From Ectocarpus siliculosus (Eukaryota; Sar; Phaeophyceae; Ectocarpales; Ectocarpaceae), in NCBI GenBank assembly GCA_000310025.1, contig FN648187.1, forward strand, positions 366,124 through 391,097: a stretch of 24,974 bases of DNA. The letters run 5' to 3'. The translations under genes were made by a program, and so were the position numbers. Under the pieces are notes generated by a model that saw only the letters and a list, made by a program, of their open reading frames with translations, did no database searches and was not told the DNA's origin. Of this stretch, positions 10,135 through 22,200 are shown piece after piece (within the stretch, counting starts at the first letter, position 1; every line of letters starts with the position of its first letter).

Positions 10135-10284
10135 TTAGACCGGGTCGCCCTCGTCTTCCTCGTCAACCTCCCCGTCCTCGTCACCAGCAACCCTGCTACC
10201 CGAAACCCCGCCAGAGGCGTTCCTGTCGCCGGCGGCATCGGTGTCGCTGGCGGGAGCAGCACCCGTGGTTCCAGCAGCACTCTT
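10135..10284 (-). CDS. TPR: Tpr-like exon t16: terminal acidic exon and stop
   Basis: 49 codons and TAA. The acceptor GTGTTCAG|AAG follows t15 in phase 0. It reads K-S-A-A-G-T-T-G-A-A-P-A-S-D-T-D-A-A-G-D and ends G-D-E-D-G-E-V-D-E-E-D-E-G-D-P-V. An acidic C-terminal tail is typical of Tpr proteins, which supports the assignment of this exon and hence the gene's 3' limit. Confidence 0.75.
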   Translation of the reverse strand, partial: KSAAGTTGAAPASDTDAAGDRNASGGVSGSRVAGDEDGEVDEEDEGDPV

Positions 10285-13200
10285 CTGAACACGTTCCACG
10301 AAGCAGGCGAAACGGGAGCGGGGTCGGGGTGGGTGGGTGGGTACTCATGTATTGCATGCCTTCGCTGCTAGACCATTGACCGCGCATCCCTACAATGGGG
10401 GGGGGCGGGGGCGGGGGCGTACTCATGTTTTGCATGTCTTCGTTCTTAGGCCGTTGACGGCTCGTACTCGAGAGGACGGAGCGTTGTTCCCACAGGATCG
10501 ATCACCGATGGCCAATCGTTCCTTCGTGCGGGGCGGGAGGGAATCAGTGGTAACTCTTGTCTTTCAGCGGTGGTGAGAACGGCAAAATAGACGACACGGG
10601 CAATGAGGCACAAGCTGCCACTCGGGTTAGGTGCAGAGCGCATAGTCTTCCCCTCCGAAACGGGCTTCGTGCATCGCGTCGTTTAACAGCACCGGTCGAG
10701 CGGGTTCCCTCCGAAGTTCCTTCAAGAAAAGGATCCTAAACACGAAAGAAGTGAGTTCGGCGGCGTGTTGAAATGAACAGCCTGCCTCAAGAATTACGGG
10801 ATGGCAGTCCCAAAGTGGCGTCGGGGCAATACAGTACACCTTGTCGTTTCCCATGCATAAGACTAATTGCTACAATAGCTTGCAAAAATAGCCGCCACAG
10901 CAGAGCAAGAAGAGAAGAAGGGCATCCGAACCCTTGTCAGGGTTAAGATAACGGCATGCCACACCGCACAGGGGTGTCGGAGGGGGGGAGAGGAAGCCTT
11001 GCTAGATTAAGGCTAACCAATTGGACTACTCATCCAGCGCCGACTGAGTAGTCTAATGGATTTATTAGCCTTCATCTAAGGTTCTGATGCATGAAAACGG
11101 AGAGTTTGAAGGAAACAGAGAGACTAGGCCTGGACTGGTGAACAAGAAAAATCAAGTCTTGGGAGAGAATTTAGAAAAAAAAAAAAAGACGACAAACACA
11201 GAGAACAACCCGGTGCGTACCTCAGCCGAGGCAGCCGCAGAACCAGAAGCTTGGGCAGCGAAACGCTTCTCCCTGGCCGACAGAAGGACAAAGTGGAAGC
11301 ACGGGCGGAGGAATGCGTCAGACTCGGACACAACAAAACAATGGAGAAAACGACGGGACCAGAGAAGAACCGAAAACAAGCAGCAAGCAGCAGACAACGG
11401 AGTGATATCGGCCAGACAAAGAACATTGGACCAAGCCCTGCTCACTGCCAGGAGACATGTTTCGCGGGGAGACAAGAACAAAATCGGCGTACACCATCAA
11501 TGCTTCCGCAAAAAGATGAAATACGAGACAGGCCACTCCAAGCCTACACAACCACACGTCGAAACAGCAGTCACAAAACAGAATCGACAAAAACAGCAAA
11601 CCTGCGACATACAACCAACACCCACGACTGGCGTCGCGTGCTCGATCCGTTCGAACCTAACCTAAATCCGGTTCTCACTGGGTGGAATGGCATCGTACAG
11701 CACATGGAATACGACGGCACTCTGTGAAAACGGTCGCATCACAACGGGCTTTCCACGTGGATGCGACGACCACTACCACAACAACAATATGACGGCTTAT
11801 CCCCTCAAACACCAACCTTGCGGCCAGCGCCGCGGCAGCAGCCTTAGTCGCACCCCCGCCGCCGTCGCCCGGCTTCTCCCCCGCGCTCTCGCCCGCAGCG
11901 GTAGAAGAAGCAGCCGGGGTCGCAGTTGCAGCATTCGCCGCCGCCGCCGCAGCAGCAGCAGCAGGAGCCCCCGCCGAAGTCGAAGCCACCGGCCTGCCGA
12001 ACGTCGGCACCGCGGAGCCGAAGGAAGGGGGGACCGCTCCGGGAGCCGCGGCCGCGGGGCTGAGCCCGAACTTCAGCTGCCCGCCGCTGGTTGTAGTAGG
12101 AGACGAGCTGAACAGCGAGGACGACGACTTCTGCTGCTGCTGGGAGGGGAACCCTTGGGTCGAGGTGGTGAGCGGGGTGATCCCGAACGCCGTCGTCGGG
12201 GACGGAGGCGACGACGCGGAAGGGTTGGGGACCGGCAGGTTTACCGACCCGAAGGGAGAGAACCTGGGTTGAGTCACGACAACGGGGGCGCCGCGGATGT
12301 GAGAAAGGAAGAAGGGGATACCCACTCGTCGTCCGTGGGGCAAGGTGGTAGGTATGTTGATGTCGAAGACGGGGGTGCCTATGTGTTTCTCTACAGTGGT
12401 ACTGATACGCTACTAGGGGCCGACAGAAACAACACGACTACCGAGGTGGCACGAGAATTCGGTGGGGAGGTGGCGAGATATACACCCGTGAAATCAACGT
12501 CAGCTCTCGTTTTCCCTTTACACAGCCAGACACGCGGGGGGCCTGCTGTAATTGAGGCTTCTGATTTCTGAGCCCCCGTCAAACCGGCCCTGCCCCCGCT
12601 AGAAAACCAACCTACAACATCAAACCAAAACCTCACGTTGCGGCTGACGAGGGCGGCTTCATGGCAGGCAAGCCGCTGCTCCCGAACCCTCCCCCTACTC
12701 CGAAGCCGGCGAACCCTTTGCCGCTGCCGAACACGCCTCCTTTCCCACCAGCGCTGTCCTTCTCCCCGCTACCTCCTCCTTTCGCGCCACCAGCGGCGGC
12801 ATCTACCCCGCCGTCTCCTCCGCGCCCAACGGCACCGCTTCCATCCGCAGCCGCCGCCGCCGCCGCCGCCGCAGAAGCGGAGGACGGAGTGGCAGCAGCG
12901 CTACCGGCGGCGCTTGTGGTGGTGGTAGTCGTCGTCGTCGTCGTCGTCGTCGGTGACGAGAAGCCCGCGCCCAAACCAGCCGACCGCGCTCCCCACTTCA
13001 TGACCCCGAACTTGGCGGGTGCGGTGGTTCCCCCAGCAGCAGCAGCAGCAGCAGCACCAGGGGCAGCAGCAGCAGACGACGAGGATGAAGCCCCCCACCC
13101 GGCGCCGCTGAAGCCGAACGGCTTAGCGGTCGGGTTCAGCGAGGTATTGGTGGTGGTGGTGGCGGAAGCCGACCCAAAGATGCTGCCACCGCCGGCAGCA

Positions 13201-16200
13201 GCGGCGCTGGCCCCGAACCCGGGAGCGGGCGCGGGCGCGGGAGCGGGCGCGCCGGCCGCGCTGGTGGTGGTAGTAGTAGTAGTAGCAATAGATCCGGCGG
13301 CGGCGGGCGGCTTGGCAGCGGCGGGGGCGGTGGCGGCGGCTGTGCCCCCAAACCTCAGCATGCTCGAACCCGCGGCCGGCGCCGGCGACGCGGAAGCGAA
13401 GGGGTTGTCGGACGTCGGCGACGACGGTCCTCCGGCGGTAGCGGCCTCNNNNNNNNNNNNNNNNNNNNNNNNNNNNNNNNNNNNNNNNNNNNNNNNNNNN
13501 NNNNNNNNNNNNNNNNNNNNNNNNNNNNNNNNNNNNNNNNNNNNNNNNAACCAGGGAGCGTGTTCGTGGGTTCGTGAACTTTTGTGCATACGTTTGCCCG
13601 GCGGTAATGTGTCACACAGATCAGGGTGAGGGTTGGGCAACAGCTCCGTTCACGGTACCCAGCCACGTGCTTTTGCCAGGTTTAAGAGTCGAAGGGCGAG
13701 GGGGGGGGGGGGGTACTTTATCTTTTGCATCCCTTAGGGGTTAGCCCATGGAACACGCGCCCTCGAGAGGAGGGACCATTGTTCCCATAGGCCCGGGGGG
13801 GGGGGGGTTGTACTCATGGTCGTGCATGCCGTGGTCGTTATACCATTGACCTCATATCTCTACAAAGCCGGGACGGAGCACGCCGGGTTCTCACCGGACC
13901 AGGCTCTCACAAAACCAAGCGCGAAGCGCCGTGGGGTATTCCGCGAGTCGCACGAAGGGTGCGCTGCATCCTGCCAAGGGTGTTCGGCATCTTGTGCTTA
14001 CTTTCTTGCGTACGGATGACAGCTGCGTATGACTGAATTATTTTCTGGTGCTTTCACTTCCAGAGACAGTTAAAAGCATTGTGTAACTGCCTCGAGGGTG
14101 TTTGATCAATTTAACACTACGTGGTGCGATCATCCTCTTTTGCGCGGAGTGAGGGTTCTCGACCCCGCACAACATACCCTCTCGACCCGTATACGAGAGA
14201 GAACCAAGGCAACGACACCTTGGGGAGAGGAAACGACAAAAAGCACAACACGCGAGGTCGCAAAAAAAAAAGAAACGCTTCCATGTACATACTCGCTGCG
14301 CTGTATTAGCCTGTCCCTGGGAAGAGATAAAAAAAAAATTCCATGTTTATACTCGCGGCGCTCGATCAGTCTGTTCCTAGGAAGAGAGATAAAAAAATCG
14401 GTTCTATGTACAGTCTCCGCCATCAGCCTGTTCATGGAGAAGAGAGAGAAAAAAAAACGGTTCCATGATACACACTGCGCGCCATTCAGCCTGTTCCTGA
14501 GAGAGATAAAAAAAGCGGTTCTACAGTGTTACTCAACTGGGCGCCATCAGCCTGTTCCTGAGACAGATAAAAAACCATTTGCATGTACATACTCGCTGCG
14601 CTCTATCAGCCTGTTCCTGAGAGAGAGAGTGATGAAAGACTATTTCCAGTATGTCAGCCTGTTCCTGAGAAGAGATGATAAAAGCGGTCCCATGTACTCA
14701 CTGCGGGCCATCAGCCTGTTCCTGAGAGAGAGAGACTAAAACACGGTTCTACGCATATTGCTCACTGCGGGCCATCAGCCTGTTCCTGAGAGAGGCCTCT
14801 CCGCCGTCATCGCCACCGGCACCAGCCTCCGCCACCACCGCCATCGCGGAACGTCCCGCCGTAGTAGGCGACGCACCCCGCTGCTGCTGCTGCTGGGAGG
14901 CAGGGGCCGGGGAGACAGAACGGGTAGGGCGAGCGACGGCACCCCCTCCCCCCGCGGTAGCTGCAGCTGTAGCGGTGGTGTTGCCCTCCGTGCCGCCGGC
15001 CGCGGTGGCCGCCGCCGGCGCTGGCGCGGGCGCCGGCGCCGGCGTCGGCTGTCCTCCCTCGAGCTCGGCGACGCGTGCGTGCAGCTTGGTGATTAGGTCG
15101 TTCCTTTCCCTGACCTCCTGCTGGGCACTCGCGAGGGTCTGCGGCAGGGAGAGGGCCCCAACAGGGAAAGGTGGTGTGGGTGGGAATAACAAGAAGATTT
15201 GCCAGCATTTTTGGGTGGGGCATGAAAGGAAAGCGTGGCTTGCTAGGAACAAACCACTCGCAAAAAATATCTTGTGCTCCTCCATTTACCTAGTCTCCCA
15301 CAATAAATCTTTCATGGGGTCTTTTTTTTAGGACGGCATCTACGTACCCCACGGGGCCCACGAAAAGTGACTCTCTCTCGCTCTCGAGCGACAGTACTTT
15401 TACACTGCTGTACAGGCAGACGGCAGAAAATACCCCGTGGCAGTAGAGAAGACGATTCTTGAAACCTGGTCACCCCTCCCCTCTGGCGAAGCCTTCCACG
15501 CACCATAACAACGCTTGATGGGCTCGCTCGCTCACCTCCTTGATCTTGCGGCTGACCCCCTTCATGTTGTCGTACATGGTCCTGTTCGTGACGTTCTCGC
15601 GGTCCTTCGCCCGGATGGCCTCCTCCAACGACGCCACTTTCTTGCGGAGCATTTCCGACTGATTCGTAGCGATGACGACGGCGACGACAATGGTGTTGAT
15701 GATTTTGATGATGATGATGGCGGCGATGATGAAATCATGAAAATGGCGACGACGATGTTGATGTCGATGATGACAATGATGGAAGATGACGGTGATAGCC
15801 ACGATGACGATAATCATGGTGGTGATGGTGTATAGCCATGATGACGAGAGCCGATTGCGGTGGCAAAAGACAAGGTTGAACACGCGAGACAAAAAACGGA
15901 ACGCAGCGGTTATTATAGTACGCTCATCACCTCCTGGGTGTGGTACCCGGCGTGCCTGTACGGTGCAGGACCACTTATCCCAAGTGCCAACTGGCGTGAG
16001 CTTGAATCAAACAAGCCTTGTGCGCATAGATGTTGAAAGGTCTTGACAGCAACCACCAACTCGAGCTTGAACGGTACTTCTATCAATCACACGGCCTGAG
16101 CTTCAAAATACGCGTGCACTACTTGTAAAGCAATTTTGAACAGCACCAGCAGCACACCGACACCAAACGACCGTTTTCAACCCCCCAAAAGTAAAAAAAA

Positions 16201-19200
16201 AACAAACTTTTGAGGTCGTCAATAAATCCCTCACCTGGCCCGAGCCATCCTTGGAAGCGAGCGCCTGCCGCAGCTGTACCCTCAGAGCCTCGCCTTCCGC
16301 CTTAGCCTTGGCGACCTGATCGGTTGTCCGAACAGTAAAGACCATGAATTTGGTCATTCTCAGCTTGGGCCGTGTGCCACAATTCCACAAAAGGAAACAC
16401 AACCAGTGGCAACAACAACAACAACAAAGGCAGAACTACAACCAAAAAAAGACGACCACGCCAAAGACAGACAAAAAATAACACATTGCTCTTGGTTTTA
16501 TGGCCAGAAATTGTCGCGGTTCAACTATCAAGAGTGCTGTCCAACCAACAGCGGTTACGTGGGCGATATTGTTTCGTGCCGACGCTATCTACTAAAAAAA
16601 ACCCAGCAAAGCGGAAAGACCACACTTTTCACAGCTTGTCCGTGCCAACTCGCCTGCTCGTTGAGCTGCTTGGTCACGTTGGCCGTGGTGCTGTTGGCAC
16701 TGGCGCGAGTGCGAGCGTTCTCCTGCCTCAGGGAGGCAGCCTCAGCAGCGGCCTGCACAGACCACGAAGCAAAACACACACAATACAAGGAACATCGAGA
16801 AAAACACCCAGACAGAAAGACAGAAACCGTTAGAGAGCGTGTTCGCGTTTTTTGTTTTATCCCGCTATGAGAGACTGACGTCTTTCTTCGGTCAGACGGT
16901 TAGCGCGGTCGATGCAAAAAAAAAAAAGACCAACAAGTATCGCGCATTAAACGAGTAGGCTGCCGCAGCAACCAACTACCGAGGCAGACCGGTTGGGAAA
17001 TGTCTTTTAGGACGCGGGAACACGCTACATAGCGGCCCGCAGTCGATCGAGGGGTATGTAAGAACGAGCGGCGGACGAGTTGCTCTTGTTGTTGGGGAGT
17101 TGTTATCGTTTGGGGGGGACTTCCCCCCCCTTCACCCCCCGGTCTTCTTTTCGTGCCCGGGGGGGGGGGGGGGGGAGGGGGGGCAGTACGAGGTGGTGGC
17201 CGTACAGTAGAGCTCTCGGAGCGTGAAGGTCTCATTGTCGGTCGATTTTGGGAGTAGTCTACGCAGGTTTTTCAAAGCAAGCAAACATACTGGATAGAGT
17301 ATAGAATCGGCTAAGTTGGGGTTGGGGTTACGGTCTGCGTACCACATGTCAGATACTTTTTCGCAGCAACCTCCTACTTTCTTTGCGTAGGCAGTCCGAT
17401 CTCGATTGGATTTATTGGCCGATTTGGATAAAAGACCGAGGGAGAACCCAGCAATCGCACACGAGACACGTGAAAGACCAGTCGGGAAGTCTTGCGCAAC
17501 ACAATCGGCTGGTTGTCACACACAACAGCGGTGTCTCCAACAGCAACAAGACGCGATACCAGAGTCCGGTCATCGCAAAAAGACACACTTAATATATATA
17601 TGGGGTTTTGTTTAAATTAATTAAATTTTGGATTTTCGGGGACAAGGTTCACAAGAACCTCTACATCAATAGAAAAACAGGGCAAGGGCCTCCTTTCTCC
17701 TCACGTACTGTATGCATACAAACCTTGGAGGCTTTCTCCCTCTCTGCCGCAAGCTTGGCCTCCAGATCGCGGCTGGCAGCAGCCTGGCCATGTGTTTCGC
17801 CGTGAAAAAAAAACACACACACACGAAAACGAAAAGCAATAGAACAAAAAACGTCATGGTACCGGTTGCTTTTCGGCGTTTACACATGAAATATATTAGC
17901 AATGATTCAATTTGGCGGAATCGCAGAAATACGGAAACCCGCCAAAACATGGAATGTGGGAAACCGTGGAATGAGCGACCACTCCAACGGAACAACGCCG
18001 AACACGTAAATCTGGTGACATCTGAACAACCCTTGTGGCATACCACATGGACAACCGCACTGAAAATTGGTCTCTCATACCACACGTTAAGCTGCGGAAG
18101 GACGGAGGAACACCCAAATCTCAAGCGGAGGCCACCAACCAAAAAATACAATCGACAACGAGGGTGTCTTTATCGCTAGCATCGACCGCGATAACCGGCT
18201 GACCAATGAAAAGACGTCAGTCTCAGTGCGGTTGAAAACACAAATGCTTCTGAAGGCCACAATCTGGGACCCCGTGTGTGTGGGGGGGCTCCACACTAGT
18301 ATGATGGAATGGAAGGTGGAACAATCTACACGCTGAATTATTGGAAGAAAGGCTTACCTTTTGGGCGGCCGAGGCAGAAAGCGACTTCCTCAGCTCGTGC
18401 ACCTAAACACAACGCGGGCATGGGAAAAAAACGAGACATTTTATGAAAGAATATGCAAAAGCGACAAAGGACTCCTCGCGAAAGAGAAAGAGACGCTCGC
18501 TCCCCCGTTTAAGATTTACGGGAGGATCGTGCACTTTTGTTGTTGCATAGCTCTACATCACAAAAAGCGCGGATTGATCAATTGGAGCACCGTTTCTCTC
18601 TGCACATACGCTGTTCCAATCATTGGCGGAAGCGAGCATTTTTCTTGCAAAGTGAGTTTTCCTCTCGCTTTCGTTCCTGGTCTTGGGTGGAAAGCGCTAT
18701 TGTGTTCGTGTGTACACAGAGGGAAGAGAGTGCTGAACTCTTCTCGCATAAAAAATTGAAGGCAAAGCACCCCAGGAGGGATGGGTAGTGTGTCTCAGGG
18801 AGAGGGACGCTTCTGCGTGACCACGGGTTGGAGTACGTGGCACGAATGCCGTGAAGCGCTGATTTTGAAGTGATGACGAAAAAAAAAAAAAAAAGTTAGA
18901 TTTTCAACGTGAAGACGCTATGAATTCATTGCTATTTAATCTACCCAGGACTCTTTTTCTATGGATAGAGATGGACTCATTGTGTCATCTTCAACAAAAA
19001 TAAAAACAACAGAGCTTTGCTTCCTCCCGTTCACCTGAGGGAGGACCTTGGCCTTGATGGCGTTGGCATCGTCCCGCTCTTTCTCCGCCGCTGCCTTGCC
19101 GCGGGTGAGGTCGGCCTTGGCGTTCTCCAGGGCGGCCTTCGTTTGGTCGGCTTCGGCGAGGGCCTTGGCCAGCCGCTCCTTCTCGGCGATAACGTCTTCG

Positions 19201-22200
19201 TGGTCCTTGGGATCCACCTAAAACCACAACAACAATGACAACAACACCAACAATATGATCATCAACAACACAATCGAAATCAACGACAACATCGTCATCA
19301 TCAACAACAATAGCCACGAGAACAATAGAGGAAATAGAAACAACAGCACCAACGTGATCTTCATCAACAACAACACAACCAAAATCAACGACAACATCGT
19401 CATCAACAACGATAACAACGACAACAACAGAAGAAATAGCAACAACAGCACCACCAACATCATCATCATCAACAACAACACAAATCAAGATCAACGACAA
19501 CATCGTCATCAACAACAACAACGACAACAACGCTAGAAGAAAAAACAACAGCAACAGCACCGGCAACGGCAATAGCAACATGATCAACAACATAATCAAA
19601 ATCACGGACAATCGGTCATCAAAAACAACAACAATACAAGAAAACAAGAAATAACAACAACAGCAACAACAACAGCACCCACAACAAACACAACATCATA
19701 TCCAACACCCAACAACAACAACAATGTGCTACAGATTGGAGCTTTTACCGCGTTGAAACTGGCGGTGAGGCTGGTGACGCGCTTCTTCCAGTTTTCCACC
19801 TCCTTGCGGAGGCTTTCCTTCTCCGAGGCAAGGGATGCCGATGACGCCGACTGCTGCCTCTGCGCACGCTGGAGCGGAGCCATCTGGGCACGCAGCTGGC
19901 TCAGGCTATATTCGCGACAAAAAAGAGAGCCCAACAAAACAATTCACGGCGTGCGCACGCGTATTTAGCAGAAGACAGCTCAAAAATGTGATTGGGATGC
20001 AAGAGTTTCTAACGAAAACGGTTCCGAGAGAGCACCAACAAACAATTCACGGCTGATGAACATTTAGCAGAACAAGGGAAAGTAGAGTCTTTGGGATTAA
20101 ACGAAATAGGGACGTGGATGAGGATTGACACTTAAGAACGTGTGTTGTTTGCGTGCCTCTTCGCGACCCAAATAAGTTCAGGCTCGGGTTCGGGTTCAAC
20201 TATTTATACGGTTTCAAACCTGTTACCCACAGGGGAGATATCGCCGTACATGCTGCTCGGGGAACAGCAGCGGAAACACGGATTGGTCGGTAATGTAACC
20301 CTATGAAGACAATGCTCATGTCTGTAGATAGCGACTAATTCGTTGTGGCTCTTGCACGAAAAAAACTTCAAGCTCCAAACCATTTTGAGCAGATTTCTAT
20401 TTCGTCCAAACGTGCCAGTCCCAAGAATGGGCTAGTCATGTGTCTGTCACACCGTCACACAGAAGTGGCATCACACGCATTTCAACAACACCATCATGTC
20501 AGCCCTTCGCTTGGCACCCACGCAGCATGCTGTGACGAACACCAGCACGTCATATACACAAGAGACCCCGGACTGTTGTTCTCTTGCACAACCGGAGACT
20601 GCACCAACAAATGCACCGATGGCCTCAAAGGTGCATAAATCATAGGGCAGGATACTCATCCCACGCTTCGCAAGCATAACAAGGCAAGCACCGAAAAGAG
20701 AGGCGACAATTTATGCGAACGACGCAGCTAGCCGAAGGTGCAGTCGCGGGCCAAGGTATACACCCCACGCTTCGCACGCACAACAAGGCAAGCACGGAAA
20801 AGAGAGATGACAATTTACATGAACGACGCAGCTAGCCGAAGGTGCAGTCGCGGGCCAAGGTATACACCCCACGCTTCGCACGCACAACAAGGCAAGCACG
20901 GAAAAGAGAGATGACAATTTACATGAACGACGCAGCTAGCCAAGGTGCAATCACGCGGGCAAGGCATACACCCTGCACTTTTTATACTTGCGCAAAAAAA
21001 TAGGCACGCACCTCCCTTCGGCCGTACGGCTCCTGCGCTCCGCGTCCCCGAGCTTGCTCCGGAGCATGTCGTTGCTCTCGCGAAGGGTGCTGATCTGGGC
21101 CACCTCTTCCAGGAGTTTCCTGTGCTCCGCCTTGGAGACGGCCTCCACGCTCTCGGTCGCCGCCCTGGCACAACAGCGCAAGCAAACATGCGGTGATAAA
21201 AAAGACGGTATTTACATACAGCAGTGGTAGACACGGTTTAAGAGAGGGTCGTGACAAGCCAGTATTTCTCTTAAATCCGGTTTTCTCTTAAACCGTACTG
21301 CTGTGAAATGTATGTATTTCTCATGGTCATGACAAGCCAGTTCGACTCTCTTAAATCGGTACTTTCTCTTAAATAGTCTCTCTTAAACCGTAGCCGCCAC
21401 TGTAGGTAGAAGTGGGCCCATGAGAGAACGGTGCCATCAGGACGTGAAGCGAAACAAAACCAGGCAGGCAGGACCAGCCCACAGCCGGCTGCCAGCTCTA
21501 CTGCCACTTGTGACATTTCCCAAGCTCAACGGCCTGTTGTTGACTCCAAGAGACTCGAAGGCTCGCCCAGTGAAGTCCCACGTACAAAAACTCACAAATC
21601 TGGATATGTTTAGTAGGTACCTCTGGACTTCCTCCCGGGCCTCCCGAAGCGACTGCTTCGTGCGCTCCAGCTCCGCCTCTACCTTGGTCACCCTCTGCTT
21701 CGACAGCTCCAAGTCCGTCGTCACCACCTGCGGTGTTTCGCGGTTTACCGTCCATCCATCGGTTTTCTTATGTTAGTACAAAAGTGGTGAGGTATAAAGA
21801 CGAGAGTCCGTCGTCAACACCTGCGGTGTTTCGCGGTTTACCGTCCATCCATCGGTTTTCTTATGTTAGCACAAAAGTGGTGAGGTATAAAGACTATTAT
21901 AGAGTACAAGTTTGCTCCGCTGTGTCGCTCGCGGCTCACGTGCTGCTCTCCTAGCGACAGCCTACGCCCCACCCGGCCCCGTCTCCTCCTCTTCCGACTC
22001 CTTTCTATTTGTTTTCGCCAAATCGCCATTTGGATTTTCTGGCAAAGGTGTGTGCTATAACACGGTTCGTGCCTTTCTTCGCAGGCAGGTGCAACCTTTT
22101 CCTGCTCTGGCAATAATTACAGAGCAGGAAGAGGTTGCACCTGTCTGCGAAGAAAGACACGAGCCGGGTTAACACACACCTTAGACAGAAAATCCAAACG

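Noticed and set aside
10446-10740. Minus-strand exon starting at the good acceptor TTTAG near 10739
   Set aside because: Its frame from exon t15 gives an unremarkable 60-residue tail that runs into LINE-tail sequence. Exon t16 at 10284 fits phase and family composition better.
11087-11665. 192-codon plus-strand frame rich in Lys, Arg, Thr and Gln
   Set aside because: It lies over an intron and exon t15 of the minus-strand gene. A-rich plus-strand intron sequence explains the composition; no homology.
11675-11816. Extension of FG exon t14 to a stop at 11675
   Set aside because: The extra residues are a Val run from GTT/GTG repeats. Splicing at 11817 joins two further exons in phase and gives the acidic tail expected of the family.
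11687-12571. 294-codon plus-strand frame, Arg/Ser-rich
   Set aside because: It is the complement of the FG/Ala-rich Tpr exon t14. Its Arg/Ser content is what a reversed GCN/TCN-rich exon gives.
12661-13629. 322-codon plus-strand frame rich in Pro, Ala and Val
   Set aside because: Complement of FG exon t13, with poly-Val from the (ACN)n Thr run read backwards. It also runs through the N gap.
14098-14739. 213-codon plus-strand frame with repeated S-L-F-L-R-E motifs
   Set aside because: A translation of the about 60-bp tandem array. The periodic peptide follows from the DNA repeat, not from a protein-coding history.
14280-14807. CRISPR-like array
   Set aside because: Units are contiguous degenerate tandem copies without distinct spacers, and the setting is a eukaryotic intron.
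17154-17190. G-rich run as another LINE tail
   Set aside because: The conserved TACTCATG...GCATGCC sequence does not follow it, so it is only a G run.
18991-19647. 218-codon minus-strand frame, Val/Leu-rich, resembling a membrane protein
   Set aside because: Readthrough of the GTT/GAT-rich intron before exon t6. The hydrophobicity comes from simple repeats.
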